From Opitutia bacterium (GTDB taxonomy: Bacteria; Verrucomicrobiota; Verrucomicrobiae; Opitutales; Opitutaceae): a stretch of 24,036 nucleotides of DNA. The notes under the pieces were generated by a model, which saw only the letters and a program-made list of their open reading frames with translations, had not been told where the DNA came from and did not search any database. Positions 1 through 6,723 of the stretch are shown one piece after another. Numbering within the stretch: the stretch's first letter is position 1; each line of letters begins with the position of its first letter. Location: NCBI GenBank assembly GCA_947442255.1, contig CANEVO010000063.1:1-24036 (forward strand), in the 5' to 3' direction. Both the position numbers and the translations under genes were made by a program.

Positions 1-146
1 ATCACGCGAAGGCCTGAGGTCTTTTGGCCGACCCGCGCCGAAATCCGCGTGACTTCGATTGGCCCGCGACGGAATTCCGCGGTGCCCGCCTATGGTTGAG
101 CGCGGAAAAGTTTTCGGGAAAAATTATTGAAACAGTCGCCGGATGA

Positions 147-1229
147 ATGCGTCGAAGAGGGATGATTTCTCGCATTGTCCGAAGGCTGATCCTCGTGGCG
201 GTGGCGGGCGGGGCGGTGTTCGGGCACGCGCGAGCCTCCGACAGCGTCGTGGCCGCGCGGGATACGCTGGTCTACAAGGACGGGGATCGGGTGCAGGGGA
301 CGCTGGTCGAAACCACCGGCGGAGTGGTGGTCTTTAAGTCGGAGCGCTTCGGCGAACTACGCGTGCCGGCGGCGGACGCGGTGGTGATCAAGGGCGAGGC
401 GGCCGCCAAGGCCGCCGCCTCGCGGCTAGCGGCCCCGCCGGCGCCGACGCCGGCCGCGAAAGTACCGCTGTCGGACAAGGAGACCGCGGTGGCGCGTGAG
501 AACGAGCGCGTGACGATCTGGGATCAATTCTCCTCCGGGGTGCTGACCGCGAAGGTGCGCGACTTCTTCGGGCCGCTGCACGGTCGCGTCGCCTTCTCGA
601 CCGAGATCGTCTCGGACAGTGCCGAGCGCAACAATCACTCGCTCGAGGGAAGGCTCAGCCGAAAATGGGAGCGCGACGAAGTCCAGGGCAATGCCCGTTA
701 TGAGTATGCCGAGATGAACGACGTGCTCACGACGGATGTGTTGAAGGCGTCCGGTTCTTGGCGGCATGAGTTCGGCGCGCGGCTGTTCACGCAGTACCGG
801 CCGAGTGCGGAGTGGGATCGCGCGAGCCGGAAGAAGGGTGGCCCCACCGAATACCTTTTAATGCAGCAGGAACTGGGTGTCGGCTACAACGTGTTCACCG
901 GCGCGGCACGCAAACTCCGGCTAGGCGTTTCGCTCAATCTCTTCGACACCTGGGCCCTCGAACCGGCGAGGGCGCACACTTCCCGCGGCGTGCCCTCGGC
1001 GTTCGAGGAAATCGAACTGCGCCTACCCTGGCAGATGGGTTTTACCCAGCGCGGCGTTTGGTATCCCGCCCAGAATCAATCCCAAGGCTGGGAGAACCGC
1101 GCCGAGTTGAACAAGAAGCTCACCGAGACGCTCAGCACTTCGATCCGGCACGAAATTCGGCGGGACAATCCTGACGGCAACGCGCAGGACTTTACCCGGA
1201 TGAAGCTGCTCCTCGGTTTGGATTTCTAG
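147..1229 (+). CDS. secreted DUF481-like outer-membrane protein
   Basis: 360 aa. Residues 1-30 form a basic, hydrophobic signal peptide ending near GHARAS, so the protein is exported. Residues about 40-85 form a small beta-rich module (DTLVYKDGDRVQGTLVE) of the kind that often precedes DUF481. Residues about 135-360 show alternating amphipathic strands rich in Trp, Tyr and Arg and end in a terminal Phe (LLLGLDF), typical of an outer-membrane beta-barrel of the DUF481/YdiY group. The barrel assignment rests on pattern, not alignment. An in-frame ATG at 162 is an alternative start and still leaves a full signal peptide; neither start has a good ribosome site. A weak promoter-like TTGAGC near 95-100 lies upstream. 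No substrate can be inferred. It stands alone on this strand and is followed directly by hairpins. Confidence 0.75.
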   Translation: MRRRGMISRIVRRLILVAVAGGAVFGHARASDSVVAARDTLVYKDGDRVQGTLVETTGGVVVFKSERFGELRVPAADAVVIKGEAAAKAAASRLAAPPAPTPAAKVPLSDKETAVARENERVTIWDQFSSGVLTAKVRDFFGPLHGRVAFSTEIVSDSAERNNHSLEGRLSRKWERDEVQGNARYEYAEMNDVLTTDVLKASGSWRHEFGARLFTQYRPSAEWDRASRKKGGPTEYLLMQQELGVGYNVFTGAARKLRLGVSLNLFDTWALEPARAHTSRGVPSAFEEIELRLPWQMGFTQRGVWYPAQNQSQGWENRAELNKKLTETLSTSIRHEIRRDNPDGNAQDFTRMKLLLGLDF

Positions 1230-1276
1230 GTTTTTGGCTGCGCCAAAAACCTGGGACCGGGCCGGCATCGGCCCGG
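1229..1276 (+). terminator. tandem hairpins after the DUF481-like gene
   Basis: The stop codon of the preceding gene runs into a perfect 10-bp stem (1229-1238 with 1242-1251, loop TGC). An 8-bp GC stem follows (1257-1264 with 1269-1276, loop GCAT). No T-run follows on the plus strand, so if this terminates transcription it is not a textbook intrinsic terminator. Confidence 0.4.
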
Positions 1277-1280
1277 GCAG

Positions 1281-1319
1281 ACAAAATAAAACCCCGCGTC
1301 GATCGGAGTCGGTGCGGGG
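1281..1319 (-). terminator. intrinsic terminator for the NmrA-like gene
   Basis: Read on the minus strand, a CCCCGC/GCGGGG stem (1314-1319 with 1292-1297) is followed at once by TTTTATTTTGT (1291-1281). It lies about 75 bp past the stop of the gene ending at 1393, as expected for a Rho-independent terminator. The 16-nt loop is long. Confidence 0.7.
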
Positions 1320-1392
1320 CTGGCCCTCCTGTCCATGTCAGCGTCTCATCCGGTCAATCCTGTCCAAGATCGGCCTGATCGAGCCGTACGGA

Positions 1393-2340
1393 TCACTGGA
1401 TCGGGATCCGATTCTTATTCGTCGCGACCCACTGGGCGAAGGTCTGCAGCTTTGGGTTGAGCGAGCGCGAGAACTCGACGCTGCGGGCGCCGCAGAACTC
1501 CTTTTCGAAGTCGTGCTTGAACTGGAACATGTTTCCGAGGTCGTCCGCGCCTGGGAAGCCGAGTTTGCGGTAGTCGTCGAACGGCATCGCGTAGTAGCCG
1601 ACGGGCTGGCTCACGGCCTGACCGAGCGTCGCAGCCATCTGTGCGCCCGTGGGATGATCGCCGGCGATGCCGATCGATTTTCCGATCAAGTCGGGCCGCT
1701 GGAACACGCCATAGGCGCAACGGCCGATATCCTCGGCCCCGATGCCGGGCAGTTTGCGGTCCCCCATCGGGAGCGCGAAGACCAGCTTGCCGTCCGGCCC
1801 CTTGCGCGGGCCCATCCCGAAATAGATCAGGTTGTCCCAGTAGAGTGAGGTGTGGAGAAAGGTCGTCGGCACCCCGGCCTGGGTGAACTCCACGTTGGCC
1901 TCACCCTTGGCGTCGAAGTGCGGGACTTTATATTTCTCCTGCAGCGTCGGCATCCGATTGTCGGAAAGCGGCACCCATTTGCGGGTATCTTCCAAGGTCG
2001 ACCAGATGACATGTTTGACTCCTGTGGCCTTGGCCGCGCGGGCCATGGCGGCCACCTCGGCTTTTTCGCGATCGGGCGAGAAGTGCGCCCAGAAAAAAGT
2101 GACGCAGTAGGCGCCGTAGGCACCCGCAAACGCGCGCTGGAGGCTGGCTTCGTCATCGACATCGCCGGCCACGACCTCGGCGCCGAGCGCCTGGAGGGCC
2201 TTCGCCTTGTCGGAGTTGATGTCGCGAGTGATGGCGCGGGTGGTGAAGCCGCCGCTGGGATCGCTGAGGATGGCGCGGACGAGGCCGCCGCCTTGCGCGC
2301 CGGTGGCGCCGAGAACCGTGATGATTTTCTTTTCAGCCAT
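1393..2340 (-). CDS. NmrA-like NAD(P)-binding protein
   Basis: 315 aa, the usual length for the NmrA/HSCARG branch of atypical short-chain dehydrogenases. The N-terminus carries the Rossmann dinucleotide loop GATGAQGG (residues about 11-18), followed by TRAITRD and a GDVDDEASL segment typical of cofactor-binding strands 2 and 3. The middle (VKHVIWSTLEDT and the PTTFLHTSLYWDN region) also matches NmrA-like proteins. NmrA proteins often bind NAD(P) without strong catalysis and act as redox sensors or regulators, so enzyme activity cannot be assumed. The gene is monocistronic, with an intrinsic terminator downstream and a candidate operator about 80 bp upstream. No strong ribosome site precedes the ATG. 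Confidence 0.85.
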   Translation of the reverse strand: MAEKKIITVLGATGAQGGGLVRAILSDPSGGFTTRAITRDINSDKAKALQALGAEVVAGDVDDEASLQRAFAGAYGAYCVTFFWAHFSPDREKAEVAAMARAAKATGVKHVIWSTLEDTRKWVPLSDNRMPTLQEKYKVPHFDAKGEANVEFTQAGVPTTFLHTSLYWDNLIYFGMGPRKGPDGKLVFALPMGDRKLPGIGAEDIGRCAYGVFQRPDLIGKSIGIAGDHPTGAQMAATLGQAVSQPVGYYAMPFDDYRKLGFPGADDLGNMFQFKHDFEKEFCGARSVEFSRSLNPKLQTFAQWVATNKNRIPIQ

Positions 2341-2417
2341 GGGAAGCAGGAGTTGGAGTTTGGGAGAAACCGGCGGCTGGGAAGCCGGCGGATGATCGGG
2401 GGATCGACACTCGGCAT

Positions 2418-2444
2418 GCAGAATTTCGGACTTGTCAAATCTGC
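2418..2444 (-). promoter_or_regulatory. inverted repeat enclosing a TTGACA box
   Basis: GCAGA-A-TTT (2418-2426) and AAATCTGC (2437-2444) form an 8-bp inverted repeat with one bulge. A consensus -35 hexamer TTGACA on the minus strand occupies 2438-2433. This would suit an autoregulated promoter for the NmrA-like gene starting at 2340, but no clear -10 box is seen at the right spacing. Confidence 0.3.
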
Positions 2445-2529
2445 ACTGCCCGGGGGCGGACGGCGCAGTTGGCCGGAATTCGAGGTAGGATCGCAGTCAC
2501 GCCGCGATCGGAACGTTTCGCCGACCGAC

Positions 2530-2643
2530 TCAGGGTTTCGCCGGCAGCACCTCGAGCACGGCCCGGGCGGCGGCGCGATCTTCCGAGGCATAGCTGAGGA
2601 AGATCGACGGACGCGGTTCGGGCGTGGGAGCGGTGCTGGACAT
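2530..2643 (-). pseudogene. TIR-domain N-terminal stub
   Basis: A 37-codon reading frame starts with ATG only 4 nt after the WD40 stop codon. It contains PSIFLSYASEDRAAARAV, which matches the first beta strand and first helix of TIR domains (consensus D-x-F-[IL]-S-Y-A-x-x-D). It then stops after VLPAKP. The remaining TIR strands and the catalytic Glu region are not found in any frame down to 2341. I therefore read it as the surviving 5' end of a TIR gene once co-transcribed with the WD40 gene. The short match makes chance resemblance possible but unlikely. Confidence 0.6.
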
Positions 2644-2647
2644 GGAA

Positions 2648-3712
2648 TCAGCCCTCGGATTTCAGGACATACACGACGCCCTTCTCGGACCCGATCGCCA
2701 GGTGGCGGTCGTCAGGCGACCAGGCGAGCCGCGTGGCGGCGACGGGCATCTTGATTGTCGCCCGCAGCGCCTGGCGGCGTTCTGGGCTCCAAAGTTGCAC
2801 GACGCCGTCCTGCGACGCGGTGGCGAGCAGGCCGTGTGAATTTTGGAATGCGACGGCGCACACTGGCGCGGTGTGCGGCAGCATCGTGGGTTCGCGGCCT
2901 TCCGGGCCGGCGCCGGTGCAGTCCCAGATGCAGGCGTCACGTCCCCCGCTCGTGGCGAGCCAGCGCGAACCGTGATCGAACGAGAGATGTTTCACCTTGG
3001 TCTCGTAGCCGCTCATGTGGAGCTCGATGTCCTGCTCGGGAATCCAGAGGTGGACGGAAGGGTCCTGATTGCCGGAGACCAGCCAGCGTCCATCGGGCGA
3101 CCAGGCGAGCGCATGAATGCCGTTGGCGTAGGCGAATTCCTTCTGCGCCCCGAAATCATCCGCATCCCATAGCACCACACCGCCGAAATACGCCACGGCG
3201 AAACAACCTCCGGCCGGTTCGGCTGCGAGCGCGGTGATGGTCTTCGGTGCGGGCTTGAAGCGATGCCGGACGGAGGCGTCGGGATTGAGGAGGACAAGGT
3301 CCCGGCCCGCGGCGACCGCGAGGAGGGGTGCGGCGGGGGAGTTGAGAGTTGCGGGTTGAACCTCAGGCGATGGGCGCCAGGCGAGGTGCTCGACCCAGGC
3401 TTTGCCGATGACGGCGGTGGCCGTGTGCTGGCCGGTCGTCGCATCCCAGAGTTTCACTGCGCCGTCCTGGCCGCCGGTGGCCAGGATTGATGACAAGGCC
3501 GCTTCCGTAGTCGGCTGCGCGGATTTCCAGGCGACGCAGTTCGTCCCGCCCAAGTGTCCCGGCAGCTCATGACACCGCCCCCCGTCGGACGTGGCCAGGA
3601 GCGATACGGGGCCGGCGGCGGAGGCGGCGGCGAGTTGCGCGCCATCGGGGGACCACGCCAGATCGATGACGTAGTCGTCGAGGGTGGCGGCCCAATGTTT
3701 GGTCAATTGCAT
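2648..3712 (-). CDS. WD40 repeat protein
   Basis: 354 aa from the ATG at 3712; an upstream in-frame ATG at 3760 would overlap the toxin gene and is less likely. Repeats of the WD40 type run through the whole protein: DLAWSPDGAQLAAAS, ILATGGQDGAVKLWD, ALAWSPDGRWLVSGNQDPSVHLW, RWLATSGGRDACIWD, GLLATASQDGVVQLW, LAWSPDDRHLAIGS. About seven blades can be counted, consistent with a single closed beta-propeller. No signal peptide is seen, so it is probably a cytoplasmic scaffold for protein-protein contacts. It lies 25 nt downstream of the PIN toxin gene and 4 nt upstream of the TIR stub, so it may once have partnered a TIR effector. Its actual role is unknown. Confidence 0.85.
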   Translation of the reverse strand: MQLTKHWAATLDDYVIDLAWSPDGAQLAAASAAGPVSLLATSDGGRCHELPGHLGGTNCVAWKSAQPTTEAALSSILATGGQDGAVKLWDATTGQHTATAVIGKAWVEHLAWRPSPEVQPATLNSPAAPLLAVAAGRDLVLLNPDASVRHRFKPAPKTITALAAEPAGGCFAVAYFGGVVLWDADDFGAQKEFAYANGIHALAWSPDGRWLVSGNQDPSVHLWIPEQDIELHMSGYETKVKHLSFDHGSRWLATSGGRDACIWDCTGAGPEGREPTMLPHTAPVCAVAFQNSHGLLATASQDGVVQLWSPERRQALRATIKMPVAATRLAWSPDDRHLAIGSEKGVVYVLKSEG

Positions 3713-3737
3713 CGGTGAGGTCGTAGTGGGGCTGGGT

Positions 3738-4115
3738 TCACGCGTCCATGACGGGAACATCGTAGCGAACGATTTCCGGATCGTTGGTCACAAGCATCAG
3801 GCCCTCCGTCAGGGCTTGGGCGATGAGGAGCCGATCGATCGGATCGGCGTGAAGCACGGGAAGCTGCGCCGCGCACGCGGCGTGAGCGACCGTGAAGGGC
3901 AACTCCTCGAAACCATCGGCGAGCAGCCGGGCGGCGAAGTTGGCCGGCAGCGAGAGCTTCTGCTTGGCAATCCGGAGATTGATGTCCCAGACGCTGGTTG
4001 CGCTGAGGAAAACCTCGTTGTCGGGCGACGCGATGGCGGCGCGGGTGTCGGCGCGCAGGCGCTCCGGGAACAACGACCACGACACGACGACCTCAGTATC
4101 GAGCAAGAGGCGCAT
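3738..4115 (-). CDS. vapC: PIN-domain toxin, VapC family
   Basis: 125 aa, normal for a type II PIN-domain ribonuclease toxin that cleaves RNA with bound Mg2+. The acidic residues are visible: D6 in LLLDTEVV, D44 in SATSVWDI, D91 and D94 in HADPIDRLLIAQA, and D112 in LVTNDPEI. The second position is Glu in most relatives (SVWEI) but Asp here, and the first motif reads DTE instead of the more common DTH. These are conservative changes and need not abolish activity. The gene starts 6 nt after the antitoxin stop, the classic toxin-antitoxin order. Confidence 0.88.
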   Translation of the reverse strand: MRLLLDTEVVVSWSLFPERLRADTRAAIASPDNEVFLSATSVWDINLRIAKQKLSLPANFAARLLADGFEELPFTVAHAACAAQLPVLHADPIDRLLIAQALTEGLMLVTNDPEIVRYDVPVMDA

Positions 4116-4121
4116 CGGGTG

Positions 4122-4349
4122 TCAGCGAGTGGACTCGGTTCTGCGGAGGCTGTCTTGGGTCGAGGCCGCCGGCACGTCCGTAGTGGTACAAAAAAGCCCC
4201 GGAGTCCGGGGCTGGCGGGAGGTGAAAAACGGGATTAATCGAACCAGCGGTTTACCCGACTTTGCCAGGACCACGTCCTGACCCGCGACCACCTGGTCAA
4301 CAATCCGTGAGAGGTGAGTCTTGGCAGCCTGAATGTTGATAAGCTTCAT
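4122..4349 (-). CDS. Phd/YefM-type antitoxin
   Basis: 75 aa from the ATG at 4349, chosen because MKLINIQAAKTHLSRIVDQV is the normal family start and a palindromic operator lies just upstream; the frame extends to an ATG at 4370. Residues 1-45 match Phd/YefM antitoxins well, including GKPLVRLIP. The C-terminal part after RTPGL is unlike the usual GLLKGKI-type toxin-binding tail and is Ser/Thr/Arg-rich. That stretch also encodes a perfect terminator hairpin with a T-run. The tail may be diverged or replaced, so toxin neutralisation should not be taken for granted. By family behaviour it would bind its own operator and the neighbouring PIN toxin. Confidence 0.8.
   Translation of the reverse strand: MKLINIQAAKTHLSRIVDQVVAGQDVVLAKSGKPLVRLIPFFTSRQPRTPGLFCTTTDVPAASTQDSLRRTESTR
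4190..4213 (-). terminator. intrinsic terminator inside the antitoxin frame
   Basis: On the minus strand AGCCCCGG-ACT-CCGGGGCT is followed directly by T residues (six As at 4190-4195 on the plus strand). This is a perfect 8-bp GC stem with a 3-nt loop. It lies within the antitoxin coding sequence and before the toxin gene, so it could attenuate toxin transcription. Confidence 0.6.
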
Positions 4350-4360
4350 GATACAGAAGA

Positions 4361-4377
4361 ACCAGACCAAGTCTGGT
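4361..4377 (-). promoter_or_regulatory. palindromic operator of the toxin-antitoxin operon
   Basis: ACCAGAC-CAA-GTCTGGT is a perfect 7-bp inverted repeat lying 11 nt upstream of the antitoxin ATG at 4349. Phd/YefM-type antitoxins autorepress by binding such palindromes, so the position and symmetry support an operator. This is inference from the family. Confidence 0.55.
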
Positions 4378-4420
4378 CTGATTGCTTAGCTCGTCAAGTC
4401 GGTCCGCACCAATCCTCTAC

Positions 4421-4550
4421 AAGGGACAGGCTAAAATCGACCGACCGGAATCTGGATAGCTTAAAAGGGACAGGCGGAAAATGACGAACCGCTAGGCAAA
4501 CGAGATCGCAAACGCCTAAAGGGACAGGCTGAAAACGATGAGACAGGCTA
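4421..4550 (+). repeat. array of AGGGACAGGC-type repeats
   Basis: Copies of AAGGGACAGGC(T) begin at 4421, 4465 and 4519, and a degenerate copy (AGACAGGCTA) lies at 4541-4550. Two copies share a longer context of the type TTAAAGGGACAGGC followed by GAAAA(T/C)GA. The same word recurs at 14337, 15585, 15635 and 17379-17434 in this window, twice at the ends of the RAYT unit. The stretch 4378-4653 shows no credible gene. Confidence 0.8.
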
Positions 4551-4653
4551 AATGGACAGATAGCAGGCAGGGGGAGCAGACGCCGCGTCTTCCTGATTCT
4601 CCCTGCCTCGGCCCCGTCGTCGAAAATCGACGTCGAAGGCACCGAGACGCGGC

Positions 4654-4770
4654 ATGAACCCCCGCCTGCCCGAATGTGCCTCCATTGTGGGCTACCTTGA
4701 GGTGCTGGAGCGCCGAATTATGGGTCGATCGCTGGAGCGAATTCGGGTCGAAGCCCTTCGTTTTCCGCCC
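4654..4770 (+). pseudogene. Fpg/Nei DNA glycosylase N-terminal stub
   Basis: The frame begins MNPRLPECASIVGYLE and continues LERRIMGRSLERIRVE. This resembles the start of the Fpg/Nei family (MPELPE, then a YLE-ALRRRVVGRRLERVR-like helix and strand). The usual catalytic Pro directly after Met is displaced by one residue, and similarity ends after about 35 residues, where the DNA runs into the 3' end of the oppositely oriented VOC gene. It is best read as a truncated remnant. The match was made by eye and is short. Confidence 0.45.
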
Positions 4771-4810
4771 GGCGCTGCCCCCTGGTCGATTCGTTGGAAA
4801 GGCGCCGGGG

Positions 4811-5710
4811 CTACTTGGCGGCCGAGGGTTCGCGGAAGATCACGCGAATCCCGTCGGGGTCAATCGCACTGGTCTGCCGTCGTCCGTCCGGCGAAAGACT
4901 CAACGGCGCGGGTGCGGCCAGGCCGAGCGCTTTGGCGCGACTGGTTAGGATTTCCAAGGCCTTGGCCGCGTCAGGCACCTCGAGACAGTACTCAGGCGCG
5001 CGGCGCGCGGGCTCAGCGCCGGGTGCGCGTTGGTAAGGCACAAGCTCGAGATAGTCGGTGCTGTCCGACACCTGCACGCGTACAATCCCGGCGATGGCCA
5101 GTCCATGATGGTCGGCGTCGATGCGCTTTAAGCCGAGGATGTCGCGGTAAAAATGCATCGCGGCCGGCAAGTCGGCGACCGGGATGGTCGCCGAGCGCAG
5201 CCGATCGGAAATTCGGGTTGGCGACAGGCCCTTGCCCTGATGCTTCAGCAACTGACCCACGGGTTCGAGCTGGGTGACCTCATAATAGTTGTTGTCGGGA
5301 TCGCGTACGCCGAGCAGCAGATCTCCGATCCGGCCACGGTTGACGGTGCCAACCTTGATCCCATGGGCGAGCAGATGCTCGCGCACGGCCGCATTGTTGT
5401 CGGTCTCGAATCCGAGGTGATCGAGATTGTCGCCACTCGGGAGGATCATCTTTGGATCGTTGAAGAGGAGGATGACCTGTCGCTCGTTCACCTTCATGAT
5501 GACCATCTGGAGCGAACCGTCGGGCCGGTTGAGCACGTAGGGTTCATCGTAACCGAGAAAGTCGTGATAAAACTGCCGGGACTTCGCGATATCGCGGACC
5601 CAGTAGCCGACGTGGTACAGGGACTTCAGTTGAAACGACCGGGGCGATTCGGCGCCCCGAAGAGGCAACGCGATCGCGGCGATGAGCAGCAGGAGGGTGA
5701 GACGAATCAT
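4811..5710 (-). CDS. secreted double VOC (glyoxalase-like) protein
   Basis: 299 aa from the ATG at 5710, where MIRLTLLLLIAAIALPLRGAE is a clear signal peptide; the open frame extends 55 codons upstream but that part is Arg/Pro-rich and not protein-like. Two vicinal-oxygen-chelate modules follow. The first (about 30-150) reads HVGYWVRDIAKSRQFYHDFLGY and ends DPDNNYYEVTQLE; the second (about 170-290) reads SATIPVADLPAAMHFYRDILGL and ends DPDGIRVIFRE. His and Glu residues at the strand starts and ends are in typical metal-ligand positions. Two modules in one chain can form a single active site, as in ring-cleaving dioxygenases. Export is unusual for glyoxalase I, so a detoxifying glyoxalase is not assured. 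It is 50 nt downstream of the ThuA-like gene. Confidence 0.8.
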   Translation of the reverse strand: MIRLTLLLLIAAIALPLRGAESPRSFQLKSLYHVGYWVRDIAKSRQFYHDFLGYDEPYVLNRPDGSLQMVIMKVNERQVILLFNDPKMILPSGDNLDHLGFETDNNAAVREHLLAHGIKVGTVNRGRIGDLLLGVRDPDNNYYEVTQLEPVGQLLKHQGKGLSPTRISDRLRSATIPVADLPAAMHFYRDILGLKRIDADHHGLAIAGIVRVQVSDSTDYLELVPYQRAPGAEPARRAPEYCLEVPDAAKALEILTSRAKALGLAAPAPLSLSPDGRRQTSAIDPDGIRVIFREPSAAK

Positions 5711-5760
5711 AACGAGTGATGCGGGCCGGGTTGAACCCCGGCGGTGGGTTGGGCTGGGGG

Positions 5761-6699
5761 TTAACGCCGCGAAACAGTCTCGGCGGTGGGAAAGTCGGCG
5801 GGCACAGGTTGGGTGACCCGGCCCGTCGCGGCCCATTCGGTGCCGCGCTGGAGGGTAACGATGAAGCCCACGCAATCGAGGGCCGGGTAAGGCGCCGTGT
5901 CTGCCGGAGCCACGTGGCCAAACGTGGTGTGGAAGACCCGCCCCTGACCGTAGCTGATTGTCATGAGTACCGGTTCGTTCTCGCCGGTCGCCGGAGGGGC
6001 CTTGGCGGGATCGGGCACGGCCGTCGCAAGCACGGTGACGTTCTTCGCCGGGCCGCGGAGCTGACTATAAATTTCATCACGGGCATGCATCCAGATTGGC
6101 GGCAGTCCCTTCATGATCGGGTGGTCGGGCGTGCGCACGGTGACCGGGTAATCGTACGGCGGTTTCGGGTGCTGCGCTTTGCCGGGCGTGTGATCGAGAA
6201 CCATCCGGCCGTCGCGCCAGCGGATCTTCGGCCCCCACGTTTCGTCGCGCGCGCCGATGTTGCCGTCCGGCTTGAAGCCCCAGCCGCCGACGCCGATCAT
6301 CTCGTTCCATTCCTTCCAATAAGGGAAGGCGTTGTCGGTGTCGTGAATCGAGACGAGCCCGCCGCCGTTGAGCATGTAGGTGTTGAAGGCATCCTTCGTG
6401 GCCGCCGGCCACTCCGAACCTTCGTAGGCCATGACCACGACGGCGTAGTCGGAAAATTTCGGGCGAAACACGGACATGTCCTCGCCGCGCGCGGGTGTCG
6501 TCGCCACGTCGACGGTGAACAGCCCGGTCTGCTCCAGATATTTTTTGATCAGCGGCGTGCTCTTCCTCCAGTCGTGGTAGGGATTCGTCTGACCGGTCAC
6601 TATCAGGGCCCTGAGACCGGGTGCAGCCGCCAGGACGGAGCTGGTCAGGGCGAGCAGGATGAGAAGCGTGGAAGTCAGGAGTCGAAGCAAGGAGGGCAT
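5761..6699 (-). CDS. secreted ThuA-like protein
   Basis: 312 aa. Residues 1-25 form a signal peptide (LLTSTLLILLALTSSVLAA). The rest has the ThuA/glutamine-amidotransferase-like fold pattern: RALIVTGQTNPYHDWRKSTP at the start, YAVVVMAYEGSEWP, a glycine-rich GGGLVSIHDTDNAFPYW turn, a DHPIMKGLP segment, and GQGRVFHTTFGH near the end. ThuA-like proteins occur in sugar-utilisation clusters of Verrucomicrobiota and Planctomycetota, but their biochemical role is poorly defined; the name comes from trehalose utilisation in rhizobia. The gene sits 24 nt after the Tat-exported enolase-superfamily gene and 50 nt before the VOC gene, so the three may form an operon of exported proteins acting on a sugar-acid substrate. 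That link is inference. Confidence 0.85.
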   Translation of the reverse strand: MPSLLRLLTSTLLILLALTSSVLAAAPGLRALIVTGQTNPYHDWRKSTPLIKKYLEQTGLFTVDVATTPARGEDMSVFRPKFSDYAVVVMAYEGSEWPAATKDAFNTYMLNGGGLVSIHDTDNAFPYWKEWNEMIGVGGWGFKPDGNIGARDETWGPKIRWRDGRMVLDHTPGKAQHPKPPYDYPVTVRTPDHPIMKGLPPIWMHARDEIYSQLRGPAKNVTVLATAVPDPAKAPPATGENEPVLMTISYGQGRVFHTTFGHVAPADTAPYPALDCVGFIVTLQRGTEWAATGRVTQPVPADFPTAETVSRR

Positions 6700-6723
6700 C
6701 GGTGGGTTCTGGATATTTCGAAA

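Noticed and set aside
4202..4250. tRNA-like 3' end in the antitoxin (GGTTCGATTAATCC, CACCTCCCGCCA, then a terminator)
   Set aside because: The GGTTCGA stretch encodes the conserved antitoxin residues PLVRLIP and does not form a T stem, so a tRNA remnant is not supported.
4394..4642. 82-codon minus frame across the repeat array
   Set aside because: Its sequence is made of the repeats themselves and has no protein features.
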